This document shows positions 11,377-23,534 of a stretch of DNA of 64,000 bases, piece after piece. Each line of letters starts with the position of its first letter. Positions within the stretch are counted from its first letter, which is position 1. The translations under genes and the position numbers were made by a program. Below the pieces are notes generated by a model. That model was not told the origin of the DNA, ran no database searches, and saw only the letters and a program-made list of their open reading frames with translations. Source of the stretch: Egicoccus halophilus (GTDB lineage: Bacteria; Actinomycetota; Nitriliruptoria; Nitriliruptorales; Nitriliruptoraceae); NCBI RefSeq assembly GCF_004300825.1, contig NZ_CP036250.1, forward strand, positions 2,170,001 to 2,234,000. The letters are read 5' to 3'.

Positions 11377-11565
11377 CTACTCGGCCATCTCGGCCAGCGG
11401 GTTGCCCTCAGCGCGCGCCTGCTCGAGACGTTCGCCCAGTGCCGCCCGCCGGGCGTCGTCGAGGCAGGCACAGCCGACCTCGTAGGGGCCGTAGTGCTTG
11501 ACGTCGACACGGTGGGTGGGACAGGCGGCCACCTCGAGTCGGGTGATGGGCTCTGTCCGGGGCAT
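11377..11565 (-). CDS. Small Cys/His-containing hypothetical protein
   Basis: A 62-residue protein of unknown family. The ATG at 11565 has a near-perfect GCAGGAGGCGAT site upstream, which supports it over a longer open frame. Residues suggest a small metal-binding unit: ACPTH near residue 15 and GCAC near residues 32-35, with a His between. The C-terminal third is a charged helix rich in Glu, Arg and Ala. It lies between ychF and the UbiB-like gene on the same strand, 46 and 63 nt away. No function is assigned. Confidence 0.6.
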   Translation of the reverse strand: MPRTEPITRLEVAACPTHRVDVKHYGPYEVGCACLDDARRAALGERLEQARAEGNPLAEMAE

Positions 11566-11611
11566 GGGATCGCCTCCTGCGGCCCCGGGATCCCGGGGCG
11601 GTGTGGGTGGT

Positions 11612-12709
11612 TCAGACGTTGAAACGGAAGTGGATGACGTCACCGTCGGCCACCACGTAGTCCTTGCCCTCGATCCGCAGGCGCCCGGCCTCGCGCGCCG
11701 CCGCCTCCGTCCCGAGGCGGTCGTAGTCCTCGTAGGCGATGACCTCGGCCTTGATGAAGCCGCGCTCGAAGTCGGTGTGGATCTCGCGCGCCGCGCGCGG
11801 TGCCGTGGAACCGGCCGGGACGGTCCAGGCCCGTGCCTCCTTCGGCCCCGCGGTGAAGTAGGTCAGCAGGCCGAGCAGGCGGTAGGCGCGTTCGATCAAC
11901 CGCTCGAGGCCCGAGCGCTCGAGCCCGAGGTCGGCGAGGTACTCCGCGCGCTCGCTCCCGTCGAGCTCGGCCAGCTCGGCCTCGACCTGGGCCGAGATGA
12001 CCACCACCTCGGCGCCCTCGGACTCGGCCAGCTTGCGCACCACCTCGACGTGGTGGTTGCCGGCCGCATCCGGGAGCTCGTCCTCGGCGACGTTGGCGGC
12101 GTAGATCACCGGCTTGGCGGTCAACAACGACAGCTCCCGGGCGACGGTCGGGTCCAGTTCCCCCGGGAACGTGCGGGCGACGTGGCCCTCGGCGAGGTGG
12201 TCGCGCAGGGCCAGGACCTGGTCACGTTCGCGAACCAGGTCCTTGTCGCCGGTACGGGCCGAGCGGTTCGCGCGCTCGAGCCGCTTCTCGGTCGTGGCCA
12301 GGTCCGCCAGGACCAGCTCGGTCGTGATGATCTCCACGTCGCGGGCCGGATCGACCGAGCCGCTGACGTGGATGATGTCGTCGCTCTCGAAGCAGCGCAC
12401 GACGTTGCAGATCGCGTCGACCTCCCGGATGTGGGCGAGGAACTGGTTGCCCAGCCCTTCGCCCTGGGACGCGCCCGCGACCAGCCCGGCGATGTCGACG
12501 AACTCGATCGCGGTCGGGATCACCTTCTGCGACGCGGCCAGCTCGGCGAGCCGCGTCAGGCGCTCGTCGGGGACGGCGACCACACCCACGTTGGGGTCGA
12601 TGGTGCAGAACGGGAAGTTCGCCGCTTCCGCGCCGGCCTGCGACACCGCGTTGAACAGCGTCGACTTGCCGACGTTGGGCAGGCCGACCAGACCGACCTG
12701 GAGCGCCAC
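11612..12709 (-). CDS. ychF: Redox-regulated ATPase YchF (OLA1 family)
   Basis: 365 residues, the usual YchF length. The P-loop GLPNVGKST is at residues 9-17, and the noncanonical NxxE specificity motif appears within VIYAANVAEDELPD, consistent with ATP preference. The C-terminal TGS-like domain ends in DYVVADGDVIHFRFNV, typical of the family. YchF associates with ribosomes and influences stress responses. I chose GTG at 12709, with GGAAGG nine bases upstream, because sequence further upstream is not family-like. A TACGCT hexamer lies 85 nt upstream. Confidence 0.95.
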   Translation of the reverse strand: MALQVGLVGLPNVGKSTLFNAVSQAGAEAANFPFCTIDPNVGVVAVPDERLTRLAELAASQKVIPTAIEFVDIAGLVAGASQGEGLGNQFLAHIREVDAICNVVRCFESDDIIHVSGSVDPARDVEIITTELVLADLATTEKRLERANRSARTGDKDLVRERDQVLALRDHLAEGHVARTFPGELDPTVARELSLLTAKPVIYAANVAEDELPDAAGNHHVEVVRKLAESEGAEVVVISAQVEAELAELDGSERAEYLADLGLERSGLERLIERAYRLLGLLTYFTAGPKEARAWTVPAGSTAPRAAREIHTDFERGFIKAEVIAYEDYDRLGTEAAAREAGRLRIEGKDYVVADGDVIHFRFNV

Positions 12710-12793
12710 GGCGAGACCTTCCGAACGACGGGGAACGAGTCGGGGCCGCACCCGACCGCCGCCTCGAACGGACGGTCGTCGACCCGGCCTCCG

Positions 12794-12799
12794 AGCGTA
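12794..12799 (-). promoter_or_regulatory. Putative -10 element for ychF
   Basis: TACGCT on the minus strand, upstream of the ychF start. It is one of the recurrent TA[GC]NCT hexamers. Confidence 0.35.
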
Positions 12800-12870
12800 G
12801 CTGACCACCCCCCGCCCCTTCGGCCCGTCGCGGTTGGTCGGACCCCGCGGCAGCGGTACGGTCCCGCGCC

Positions 12871-13530
12871 ATGCGCCTGCTCGTCGCGCGGTGTTCCGCG
12901 ACCTACGAGGGTCGGTTGTCGTCGACCCTGACCAGTGCCGTCCGCCTCATCATGGTGAAGGCCGACGGCTGTGTCGCCCTGCACGCCGACGTGGGGGCCT
13001 ACAAGCCGTTGAACTGGATGAACGCGCCCAACACCCTGCTCGAGCAGGAGCGGCGCTGGGTCGTCACCAACCCCAAGGGGGAGAAGCTGACGATCGAGCT
13101 CGAGGAGGTGTTCGAGGACGTCAGCCACGAGCTCGACACGGAACGTGGCCTGACCCTCGACGGGGTCGAGAAGGAGCTCCAGGAGCTGCTCGCGGCCCAT
13201 CCCTCGCACCTCGAGCAGGACCTGGTCTGCATCCAGCGCGAGTTCCGGACCGACCTCGGACCGGTCGACCTGCTGTGCCGGGACGTCGACGGCGGCGCGG
13301 TCGCGGTCGAGATCAAGCGGATCGGCGAGATCGACGGCGTCGAGCAGTTGACCCGCTACCTCGAGCGCATGCAGCGTGATCCGCTGCTCGCTCCCGTCCG
13401 GGGCGTCTTCGCGGCGACCGTCATCAAGCCGCAGGCGCGCGTGCTGGCCGAGTCCCGCGGCATCGCCTGTGTCGAGGTCGACCTCGGCCGCCTGCGCGGC
13501 GAGGACGACCTCACCCTCCGGCTGTTCTGA
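12871..13530 (+). CDS. nucS: Mismatch-specific endonuclease NucS (EndoMS)
   Basis: 219 residues, the length of actinobacterial NucS. The N-terminal DNA-binding domain (MRLLVARCSATYEGRL) is followed by a RecB-like nuclease domain with GPVDLLCRD and VAVEIKR supplying the D-ExK catalytic residues. The C-terminus DDLTLRLF matches the beta-clamp binding tail of the family. NucS cuts both strands at mismatches and provides non-canonical mismatch repair in bacteria lacking MutS/MutL. It stands alone, convergent with a Nudix gene, with a strong hairpin between them. Confidence 0.95.
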   Translation: MRLLVARCSATYEGRLSSTLTSAVRLIMVKADGCVALHADVGAYKPLNWMNAPNTLLEQERRWVVTNPKGEKLTIELEEVFEDVSHELDTERGLTLDGVEKELQELLAAHPSHLEQDLVCIQREFRTDLGPVDLLCRDVDGGAVAVEIKRIGEIDGVEQLTRYLERMQRDPLLAPVRGVFAATVIKPQARVLAESRGIACVEVDLGRLRGEDDLTLRLF

Positions 13531-13573
13531 CCTCGCTCGTCGCCGGTGCGGTGGGGTCGGCGCACGAGACCGG

Positions 13574-13621
13574 CGCACGTGCGTCTCGAGGCCGGCTCGC
13601 GCGGATGAGGACGCACGTGCG
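13574..13621. terminator. Bidirectional hairpin between nucS and the Nudix gene
   Basis: Perfect 12-bp arms CGCACGTGCGTC (13574-13585) and GACGCACGTGCG (13610-13621) with a 24-nt loop. Each arm itself contains the 10-bp palindrome CGCACGTGCG, so the element is also a pair of palindromic sites. Its position between convergent genes suggests termination. Confidence 0.55.
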
Positions 13622-13630
13622 TCGGGGTGG

Positions 13631-14167
13631 TCAGCGGTGGGCGAGGGCGGCCTCGGCGGCGCTGATCAGGGAGGCGTCGCCGACCTCGCGGACGCTGCCG
13701 AGGTCGAACCAGCCGACGTGCGGGGACTCGCCGGTGTCGGGTGCGAACGTGGCCCGGCCGTCGGCGCGCAGTAGGTAGCGGACGTCGAGGTGGACGTGCC
13801 CGCGGGGGCCCTCGTGCACGTCGACGTGGGCGACCACCGGCCCGCCGGGCGGATGGACCGCGTGCAGCCCGGTCTCCTCGCGGGTCTCGCGCACGGCCCC
13901 GTCGGCGACCGACTCGCCCGGGTCGACGTGCCCACCGGGCTGCAGCCACACCCCGAGCCGCTTGTGCCGGTGCAGCAGGACCCGCCCGTCGGCGTCGAGC
14001 ACGATCGCCGACCCGGTGACGTGGGTGCTGTCCGCCGCCTCCGACAGCGGATCGGGCAACCAGGCCAGCAGTGCCAACGTCCGTCGCAACGACGCGGCCT
14101 CCCGCGGGTCACGGGCACGGTGGACGGCGAGGTGGTCGTGCAGTTCGGTGAGCAACCGCGCTCTCAT
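13631..14167 (-). CDS. Nudix hydrolase
   Basis: 178 residues with a complete Nudix box: GGHVDPGES followed by [11 protein letters not shown], in the GX5EX7REUXEEXGU pattern. It hydrolyses a nucleoside diphosphate linked to some moiety; the substrate cannot be read from sequence. The ATG at 14167 overlaps the stop of the ligase gene as ATGA, and GGAGG is present upstream. It is the last gene of the hemQ-ligase-Nudix operon. Confidence 0.88.
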   Translation of the reverse strand: MRARLLTELHDHLAVHRARDPREAASLRRTLALLAWLPDPLSEAADSTHVTGSAIVLDADGRVLLHRHKRLGVWLQPGGHVDPGESVADGAVRETREETGLHAVHPPGGPVVAHVDVHEGPRGHVHLDVRYLLRADGRATFAPDTGESPHVGWFDLGSVREVGDASLISAAEAALAHR

Positions 14168-15648
14168 GCGCCCGACCTCCACAGCTCGACGAGGGCGTTC
14201 CCGGCGCGGCGGACCTTGCCCGTCGGCGTCCGGGGCAGCTCGGCGACGACCAGCACGTCCTTGGGCACCTTCGCCCGACCGAGCTGTCGTGCCAGCGTCG
14301 CGCGCACCGTCGCTGCGTCCAGTTCGGCGCCCGGCCAGGGCACGACGGCAGCGACCAGGCGTTGACCCCAGTCGTCGTCGGGCACGCCGAAGACGGCGGC
14401 CTCGGCGACGCCGGGCACGCCGAGCAGGAACCGCTCGACCTCGGCCGGGTAGACGTTCACCCCGCCGGTGATCACGAGATCGCCGGGGCGGCCGGCGAGG
14501 AACAACCGGCCCGCGTCGTCGAGGTGGCCGAGGTCACCGACGGTGAAGGCATCGCCGTCCCAGGCCGCCGTGGTGCGGGCGGGGTCGCGCCAGTAGGAGA
14601 ACCGGGCGTGGTCGGGGACGTGTGCCCACACGGTGCCGACCTCGCCGCTGGGTGCCACGCTGCCGTCGTCGCGTCGCACCACGAGCCGTCGACCGGGCCG
14701 GGCCCGGCCGACGGTGCCGGGAGCAGCGGTCCAGTCCGCAGGAGGACAGGTCGTGAACTGTCCCTCGGTCGCGCCGTAGAACTCCCACACGGCCCCGTCG
14801 GGGGCGGCCCTGAGCACGCGCTCCTTGAGCGGGACCGGGCAGGGCGCGCCGGCGTGCGCCAGCAGGTCGAGCGAGGCGAGGTCCTCGGTGAGGTCGTCGC
14901 TGCCCGCGGCCAGGCGGTGCAGCTGGGTCGGCACGCAGAACAGCGAGGTGGGCCGCAGCGTGCGCAGTGCCTGGGACCACGCGGCCGCGTCGAACCGGGG
15001 CAGCACGGCGATGCGACCACCGAGCAGCGCGCTCACCAGCGCGAAGCGGAACGGGCCCGAGTGGTACAGCGGCGACACCACCAGGTGGCGGTCGCCGTGG
15101 CGGCGGTCGAAGGCGGCGTGCTCGTCGGCGACGACCTCCTCGCCCCAGGCGGCGTCGTGCACGCCGACGTGGACCCCCTTGCGACGCCCGGTCGTGCCCG
15201 ACGTGTAGGCCATCGGCCGCGTGCGGGGCCAGGACGCCGAGGGGTCGGTCGGGGGCAGGGCTCGCAGGTCGTCTGGCGTCACGGCATGGAGCAGCGGTCC
15301 GGCGCTCGGGGGCGGCGTCCGCCGCCGTGGACCCCGCCGACCGTGGCGTGCGGCCAGGCGTCGGGCCCGCTCGGGTGTGGCGACGACGGCGACCGGCGCC
15401 GCGTCCGCGAGGATCTCGTCCGCCTCCGGGCCACCGAGGTCCCCGGGGAGCGGGACGGGGACGATCCCCTCGAGACAGGCCGCTGCCAGCACGCCGAAGG
15501 TGGTCGGGTCGTTGTCCAGCAGGACGGCGACCCGCTCCTCCGCCCGCAGGCCGAGCCGGCGCAGGCAGGTCGTGCCTCGTGCGATCAGGGGCTCGGCGTC
15601 GAGCAGGTCCGGCGTCGCCGCGTCCTCGCGCGCCGCCGTGCCCGTCAC
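14164..15648 (-). CDS. AMP-dependent acyl-CoA synthetase/ligase
   Basis: 494 residues, class I adenylate-forming family. Motifs seen are [17 protein letters not shown], the [13 protein letters not shown] motif, [17 protein letters not shown] in the hinge, and the terminal catalytic lysine in RTPTGKVRR. The likely reaction is ATP-dependent formation of an acyl-CoA from a carboxylic acid of unknown type. GTG at 15648 overlaps the hemQ stop as GTGA. The N-terminal region is short compared with classical FadD. Nothing in the operon identifies the acid. Confidence 0.87.
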   Translation of the reverse strand: MTGTAAREDAATPDLLDAEPLIARGTTCLRRLGLRAEERVAVLLDNDPTTFGVLAAACLEGIVPVPLPGDLGGPEADEILADAAPVAVVATPERARRLAARHGRRGPRRRTPPPSAGPLLHAVTPDDLRALPPTDPSASWPRTRPMAYTSGTTGRRKGVHVGVHDAAWGEEVVADEHAAFDRRHGDRHLVVSPLYHSGPFRFALVSALLGGRIAVLPRFDAAAWSQALRTLRPTSLFCVPTQLHRLAAGSDDLTEDLASLDLLAHAGAPCPVPLKERVLRAAPDGAVWEFYGATEGQFTTCPPADWTAAPGTVGRARPGRRLVVRRDDGSVAPSGEVGTVWAHVPDHARFSYWRDPARTTAAWDGDAFTVGDLGHLDDAGRLFLAGRPGDLVITGGVNVYPAEVERFLLGVPGVAEAAVFGVPDDDWGQRLVAAVVPWPGAELDAATVRATLARQLGRAKVPKDVLVVAELPRTPTGKVRRAGNALVELWRSGA

Positions 15649-16442
15649 GCGCCGCGCTCGAGCCCGATCTCGGTCACCAGGTCCGCCGGTGAGCGACGCA
15701 GTCCGATGACGAAGTCGCCGAACTCGGCGAAGCGCGCCGACGCCTCGTCGTAGCGCATCGTGTAGACGATGTCCTTGACGTCGGCGAGGTCGTGGGCGAA
15801 CAGGGTCACGCCCCACTCCCACTCGTCGAGACCGGTGCTGCCGGACACCAGCTGCAGGATTCGGCCGGTGTAGGCGCGACCCGACTTCCCGTGGTCGTGC
15901 ATCAGGCGGCGACGCTCCGGGAAGTCGAGCGAGTACCAGTTGTCGGCACCCTCACGCCGGTGCGACATCGGGTAGAAGCAGGCCAGCTCCCACGCGGGCA
16001 TGCGCGGGTGCAGCTTGTCGTCGGTGTACTTCGTCATGCGCTCGGCGAACTGCTCGACGCGCCGGTCGAGGTCCTCGCCCTCGACGCCCTCGCTGGCGAG
16101 GTACTCGCGGTACTCCTCGGGCGTCTGCATGTACTCGCTGCCCTCGGTGAGCGACAGGTACGACCAGGTCAGCCGGACGGCGGGTGCGGCCTGGGTCGCC
16201 TGGACCTCGGTCTGCAGGGCCCGCAGCAGGCTGAGGTCGGCGTCGATCGCCATCAGCATGACGTCGGCCTTGTGGCCGAGCACGCTGAACACGTGCAGCT
16301 GCGTGCGCTCCGACCAGCGCTCGAGGACGTCCGCGAACTCCTTGGCGGCGCCGGGCGCCAGCGACGGCACCGCGGCGTGGTCGACACGCAGGAACAGGTG
16401 GAGGACGCCCCACCCCTCCTCGGGACGGATCGGCTCGAGCAC
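15645..16442 (-). CDS. hemQ: Coproheme decarboxylase HemQ (chlorite dismutase family)
   Basis: 265 residues. The chlorite-dismutase fold signature CFYPMSHRR, then NWYSLDFPERRRLMHDHGKS GRAYTG (spaced here for readability), marks actinobacterial HemQ. The HG in MHDHGKSGR holds the heme-ligand histidine, and the conserved tyrosine needed for decarboxylation lies in the WYSL or FYPMS region. HemQ converts coproheme to heme b in the last step of the coproporphyrin-dependent pathway of monoderm bacteria. The start is GTG with CAGGAGCC upstream. A TAGCCT hexamer lies 37 nt before the start. Confidence 0.94.
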   Translation of the reverse strand: MLEPIRPEEGWGVLHLFLRVDHAAVPSLAPGAAKEFADVLERWSERTQLHVFSVLGHKADVMLMAIDADLSLLRALQTEVQATQAAPAVRLTWSYLSLTEGSEYMQTPEEYREYLASEGVEGEDLDRRVEQFAERMTKYTDDKLHPRMPAWELACFYPMSHRREGADNWYSLDFPERRRLMHDHGKSGRAYTGRILQLVSGSTGLDEWEWGVTLFAHDLADVKDIVYTMRYDEASARFAEFGDFVIGLRRSPADLVTEIGLERGA

Positions 16443-16478
16443 CGGCAGGCTCCTGTGGTGGCGGCGGACGACGCGACG

Positions 16479-16484
16479 AGGCTA
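16479..16484 (-). promoter_or_regulatory. Putative -10 element for the hemQ operon
   Basis: TAGCCT on the minus strand, 37 nt before hemQ; member of the recurrent TA[GC]NCT set. Confidence 0.4.
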
Positions 16485-16521
16485 CCGATCCCTCGGTGGG
16501 CCCCACCGCGCACCGCGTGGG

Positions 16522-17127
16522 TCACTCGAGGATCGTCTTGCCCTGCAGCGAGCCGTCCTCGCCGAGGCCGTAGACCAGCGGGACGCCCGTGGCGAGCTCG
16601 ACGCCGGGGATCTCGTCCTCGGGCACGTCCTCGAGGCGCATGACGATGGCCCGGTTCGAGTTGCCGTGGGCCACCACGAGCACGTCCTTGCCCTGGCGGA
16701 TGTCACCGAGGATCGCACGCTCGAAGAAGGGGAGGGTGCGGGCCGCGGTGTCCTTGAGGGACTCGCCGTTGGGTGGCGGCGTCGCGAACGAGCGCCGCCA
16801 GATGTGCACCTGCTCGTCGCCGTAGCGCGCGGCCGTGTCGGCCTTGTTGAGTCCCTGCAGGTCACCGTAGTGTCGCTCGTTGAGCGCCTCGTCCTGGATG
16901 ACGGGCAACTGCAGCCCGGCCGTCTCCTGCAGCAGCGACAGCGTCTGCTGCGCCCGGGTCAAGCGCGAGGTGTAGGCGACGTCGAAGCTGCGGCCACGCA
17001 GTCGCTCACCGGCCAGGCGCGCCTCCGCGATCCCGGTCTCCGTGAGCGGGACGTCCACCCAACCGGTGAAGCGGTTCTCCAGGTTCCACAGGGACTGGCC
17101 GTGGCGGACCAGGACGAGCGTGGGCAT
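16522..17127 (-). CDS. gpmA: 2,3-bisphosphoglycerate-dependent phosphoglycerate mutase
   Basis: 201 residues. The phosphohistidine motif VRHGQSLWN places catalytic H9, and a second histidine lies in VVAHGNSNRA. The segments RFTGWVDVPLTETG and ALNERHYGDLQGLNK are diagnostic for dPGM rather than a generic phosphatase. It interconverts 3- and 2-phosphoglycerate in glycolysis. The protein is shorter than E. coli GpmA (250 residues), lacking part of the C-terminal extension, as in some other compact bacterial enzymes. The ATG at 17127 directly precedes the beta strand PTLVLVRHG. Confidence 0.93.
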   Translation of the reverse strand: MPTLVLVRHGQSLWNLENRFTGWVDVPLTETGIAEARLAGERLRGRSFDVAYTSRLTRAQQTLSLLQETAGLQLPVIQDEALNERHYGDLQGLNKADTAARYGDEQVHIWRRSFATPPPNGESLKDTAARTLPFFERAILGDIRQGKDVLVVAHGNSNRAIVMRLEDVPEDEIPGVELATGVPLVYGLGEDGSLQGKTILE

Positions 17128-17166
17128 CGACGGACCTCGTGCGATCGGGTGCGGGCGTGGGGCGAG

Positions 17167-17172
17167 AGCGTA
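17167..17172 (-). promoter_or_regulatory. Putative -10 element for gpmA
   Basis: TACGCT on the minus strand, 40 nt before gpmA, in the 207-nt divergent region shared with the YibE/F gene. Confidence 0.4.
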
Positions 17173-17295
17173 GTCGTGGCACACGGGCGTGCGACCGGCC
17201 CGCCGCCGACGAGGGGCGGGGTGGCGCACCGGTGACGCGACCCGGGGGGGTGAGCGCTGCGTCGCCCACATCGGCCGCGTCCGAACGGCCGGGTC

Positions 17296-17301
17296 TACGC
17301 T
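17296..17301 (+). promoter_or_regulatory. Putative -10 element for the YibE/F gene
   Basis: TACGCT on the plus strand, 33 nt before the GTG at 17335. Confidence 0.4.
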
Positions 17302-17334
17302 CGCGTCCGGATCGTCTCGCTGGGAGGGCAGTCG

Positions 17335-18600
17335 GTGGAGTCCGCGAGCGCGCAGTCGGGGGCATCGGGTACGCGCCTGCACCGTCGACTGCTGCAACTG
17401 GTGGCGGCGCTGGTGGTCGCTGCCGTGGTCGGCACCGTGCTGCTGTGGCCGGCGAGCGACGAACTGCCGACCATCCCGGGAATGGGCACCGTCCGCGGCA
17501 CCGTGGTGGGTGTGACGGAGATCGACACCCGGCCCGACCCGCACCGTGACCGATCAGGACGACTCGCCGACGTCGTGGTCGAACTCGAGGAGGGGGCCCT
17601 GAGCGGTGCCCGCGAGGTCGTGCGCATCGACCGGGCGACCTATCCGGAGTTCGTCCCGGGAGACCGGGTGGTGCTCGGCACGGTTCGCCAGGGCGACGGC
17701 GGTCCACCGAGCTACTACCTCGCGGACTTCCGCCGCAGTTCGAGTCTCGCCACGCTGGCGGCGCTGTTCGTCTGCCTGGTGCTGGTGGTCGGCCGCTGGC
17801 ACGGCCTGCGGTCCCTGTTGGGGCTGTTGCTGTCCTTCGCCGTCATCGTGCGGTTCGTCGTCCCGGCGATCCTGGCGGGGTCGCACCCGCCGACGGTCGC
17901 ACTGATCGGCGCCACGTTGATCATGGTGGCCACGCTCTATCTCACCCACGGGGTGAGCGAGATGACCACCTCGGCCGTGATCGGCACCACGGCCGCGCTG
18001 GTGGTGACGGTCGTGCTCGGCACGGTGTTCATCGGGACCTCCCGGATCACCGGACTCACCTCCGACGACGCCATGCTGGCGAGGCTGGTGGTCCAGGGAC
18101 TCGATCTGCAGGGGCTGGTGCTGGCCGGGCTCATCATCGCGGCCCTCGGTGTGCTCGACGACGTGACCGTCAGCCAGGCCTCGACGGTCTTCGCCCTGCG
18201 GGACACCGACCCCGGGTTGGGTCTTCGCGAGCTGTTCGGCCGGGCGATGAAGGTCGGGCGCGACCACATCGCCTCGGTGGTCAACACGTTGTTCCTCGCC
18301 TACGCCGGTGCCTCGCTGACCCTGTTCGTGCTGTTCTCGGTCGGTGGGTTCGGCGTCGGTGACCACCTCAACTCCGAGGCGATGGCCACCGAGATCGTCA
18401 AGACCATCGTGGGCTCGATCGGTCTGGTGCTCGCGGTTCCGCTGACGACGGCGCTGGCGAGCGTGCTGGCCCTGCGGATGTCGCCCGAACAGCGCCGTGC
18501 CGCGCTCGCCTCGTCCGGCCATGTCCACACCCACGGTCACGGACACGCGGGGACGACCTCCGGGGACGCGCCGAGCGAGGACGTCCCGAACGAGGGCTGA
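17335..18600 (+). CDS. YibE/F family membrane protein
   Basis: 421 residues. An N-terminal anchor helix is followed by an extracytoplasmic domain of about 110 residues, then about seven membrane helices. The [18 protein letters not shown] segment and the repeated hydrophobic helices match the YibE/F family, whose transport role is unproven. The C-terminal tail carries a histidine-rich run ([11 protein letters not shown]) that could bind metal, followed by an acidic end. The GTG start has GGGAGGGCAG upstream. It is divergent from gpmA and 206 nt upstream of aconitase. Confidence 0.85.
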   Translation: MESASAQSGASGTRLHRRLLQLVAALVVAAVVGTVLLWPASDELPTIPGMGTVRGTVVGVTEIDTRPDPHRDRSGRLADVVVELEEGALSGAREVVRIDRATYPEFVPGDRVVLGTVRQGDGGPPSYYLADFRRSSSLATLAALFVCLVLVVGRWHGLRSLLGLLLSFAVIVRFVVPAILAGSHPPTVALIGATLIMVATLYLTHGVSEMTTSAVIGTTAALVVTVVLGTVFIGTSRITGLTSDDAMLARLVVQGLDLQGLVLAGLIIAALGVLDDVTVSQASTVFALRDTDPGLGLRELFGRAMKVGRDHIASVVNTLFLAYAGASLTLFVLFSVGGFGVGDHLNSEAMATEIVKTIVGSIGLVLAVPLTTALASVLALRMSPEQRRAALASSGHVHTHGHGHAGTTSGDAPSEDVPNEG

Positions 18601-18806
18601 GCCGACGCGGCGGTGACCGCACGGGGCCGACGCCGCCGTGCCCACCCTCCCGTCCGGACGACCGGGCGCACCGCGCGCTCGGGTATGTTCGCGCCCGGAC
18701 CCGTCGTCCCCCCATCTCGTCGGTGCGGGCGCGTTCGACGGCACCCGCTCGCACGAGTGCAGCGCCGTCTGCGGCGCGCCTCACCCCGCTACTACGAGGA
18801 GCCCCC

Positions 18807-21617
<2,811 letters not shown>

Positions 21618-21633
21618 ACCTGCACCATCCTCG

Positions 21634-21657
21634 GGGTCCCGGCTGCGGCCGGGACCC
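21634..21657 (+). terminator. Terminator hairpin after acnA
   Basis: GGGTCCCGGC and GCCGGGACCC form a perfect 10-bp stem with a TGCG tetraloop, 16 nt after the acnA stop. Confidence 0.75.
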
Positions 21658-21719
21658 TGCGGCGTTCGCCACCGCGCCCGCGGTGTGCGACCGCAACGAC
21701 CTTCGAGAGGACGAACGCC

Positions 21720-23411
21720 ATGTCCGCCGACGCGCCCGTGACGCCGACGTTCGACGACCTGCCCCTGCGCCCCGAGTTGCTGCAGGAGTTGGCCAGCCTC
21801 GGTTACGAGGAGCCGACACCGATCCAGAGCGAGGCGATCCCGCACCTGGTCGCGGGTGCCGACCTGCTCGGGCAGGCCGCCACGGGGACCGGCAAGACGG
21901 CCGCGTTCGCGCTGCCGTTGCTCGAGCGGCTGCCGGCGGGGGAGCGGGGCCGCTCGCCCTCGGCGCTGGTGCTGGTGCCCACGCGTGAGCTGGCCATGCA
22001 GGTGTCCCAGGCCGTGCACCGCTACGGGCGCGGTCTGGGGGCCCGGGTGCTGCCGATCTACGGCGGACAGCCCATCGGTCGTCAGCTCAAGGAGCTCGGC
22101 CGGGGCGTCGACGTCGTCGTGGCCACGCCGGGCCGGGCCCTGGACCACCTCAGCCGCGGGACGCTCGACCTCGACGCCGTCGGCATCGTGGTCCTCGACG
22201 AGGCCGACGAGATGCTCGACATGGGGTTCCAGGAGGACCTCGAGTCCATCCTCGACGAGGCGCCGGTCGAGCGGCAGACGGTGCTGTTCTCGGCCACCAT
22301 GCCGCGGCACATCGACCAACTCGCCCGCAAGCATCTGCGGGACCCGGTCCGCATCACGATCGGGCGCGCACAGGCGGTGGCCGGCAGCGCCGAGGGGCCA
22401 CGCATCGACCAGACCGCCTACGTGGTCTCCCGTGGCAACAAGCCGGCGGCGCTCGGTCGCATCCTCGACGTCGAGGCGCCCGGGGCGACGATCGTGTTCT
22501 GTGGTACCCGCAACGAGGTCGATGAGCTGACCGAGACCATGAACGGTCGGGGCTACCGGGCCGAGGCCCTGCACGGTGGCATGAGCCAGGAACAGCGCGA
22601 CCGGGTCATGGACCGGCTGCGCAACGAGACGGCCGACCTGCTGGTGGCCACCGACGTCGCGGCGCGAGGCCTCGACATCGAGCACCTGACCCACGTGGTC
22701 AACTACGACGTGCCCTCGGCGCCGGAGAACTACACCCACCGCATCGGACGGGTGGGCCGTGCCGGCCGCGAAGGGGTGGCGATCACGCTGGTCGAGCCCC
22801 GTCAGCACCGGCTGCTGAAGGCGATCGAGCGTCACACCGGGCAGAAGATGGACGTCGCGCGGATCCCCACGGTGGCGGACCTGCGTGCCCGGCGGATGGA
22901 GCTCACCCGCGCCGCGCTGCGCGAGGAGCTGCTCGGTGACGAGCTGGACCGATACCACGCGGTCGTCGACGCGCTGGCCGACGAGTTCGACGTGGTCGAG
23001 ATCGCGCTGGCCGCCGTGAAGCTCGCCCACGACACCCTCGGCGGCGACCCCGACGAGGAGCAGGAGCTTCCCGAGCTCGCCCTCACCTCCGACGGCCGCG
23101 ACCGGCAGGGGCAGGCCGGGCGCAGCGGGGGACGGCGCCCGCCTCGCGGCAAGGGTGGGGGTGACGTCGGTCGGGTGTTCATCGGACTCGGGCGCAACGC
23201 CGGCATCCGGCCCAAGGACCTCGTCGGGGCGATCGCCAACGAGGCCGGTGTCGCCGGCCGCGACATCGGCGCGATCCAGATCACCCAGAACTTCTCGCTG
23301 GTCGAGGTGCCCTCGGGACAGGTCGACCAGGTGATCGGCGCGCTGCGCGAGACCACCATCAAGGGCCGGCGTGCCACCGTCCGCCGCGACAACCGCGACC
23401 CCGGCAACTGA
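21720..23411 (+). CDS. deaD: DEAD-box RNA helicase with C-terminal DbpA/CsdA-type RNA-binding domain
   Basis: 563 residues. The helicase core shows the Q motif (YEEPTPIQSEAI), Walker A AATGTGKTAAF, VLDEADEMLDMGF, SAT, and HRIGRVGRAGREG. A linker rich in Gly and Arg precedes a C-terminal domain (about residues 480-555) with VGRVFIGLGRNAGIRPKDL, the DbpA RNA-binding fold. The role is ATP-dependent remodelling of structured RNA, typically ribosome assembly or cold adaptation. ATG at 21720 has GAGAGGACG upstream. Confidence 0.94.
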   Translation: MSADAPVTPTFDDLPLRPELLQELASLGYEEPTPIQSEAIPHLVAGADLLGQAATGTGKTAAFALPLLERLPAGERGRSPSALVLVPTRELAMQVSQAVHRYGRGLGARVLPIYGGQPIGRQLKELGRGVDVVVATPGRALDHLSRGTLDLDAVGIVVLDEADEMLDMGFQEDLESILDEAPVERQTVLFSATMPRHIDQLARKHLRDPVRITIGRAQAVAGSAEGPRIDQTAYVVSRGNKPAALGRILDVEAPGATIVFCGTRNEVDELTETMNGRGYRAEALHGGMSQEQRDRVMDRLRNETADLLVATDVAARGLDIEHLTHVVNYDVPSAPENYTHRIGRVGRAGREGVAITLVEPRQHRLLKAIERHTGQKMDVARIPTVADLRARRMELTRAALREELLGDELDRYHAVVDALADEFDVVEIALAAVKLAHDTLGGDPDEEQELPELALTSDGRDRQGQAGRSGGRRPPRGKGGGDVGRVFIGLGRNAGIRPKDLVGAIANEAGVAGRDIGAIQITQNFSLVEVPSGQVDQVIGALRETTIKGRRATVRRDNRDPGN

Positions 23412-23441
23412 GCAGTTCGCGTCAGCGACGTCAGCTTACGT

Positions 23442-23475
23442 CCGGGCCGTGGCGGGAAGAGCCGGAGCGGCCCGG
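23442..23475 (+). terminator. Possible terminator after the DEAD-box gene
   Basis: CCGGGCCG (23442-23449) and CGGCCCGG (23468-23475) form an 8-bp stem with an 18-nt loop in the gap before msrA. Confidence 0.4.
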
Positions 23476-23534
23476 GCGTTGCTGCGGGTCCCCCCTCGTG
23501 TCGATCGAGGCCGGTACGACGAAGGACGTGTGGA

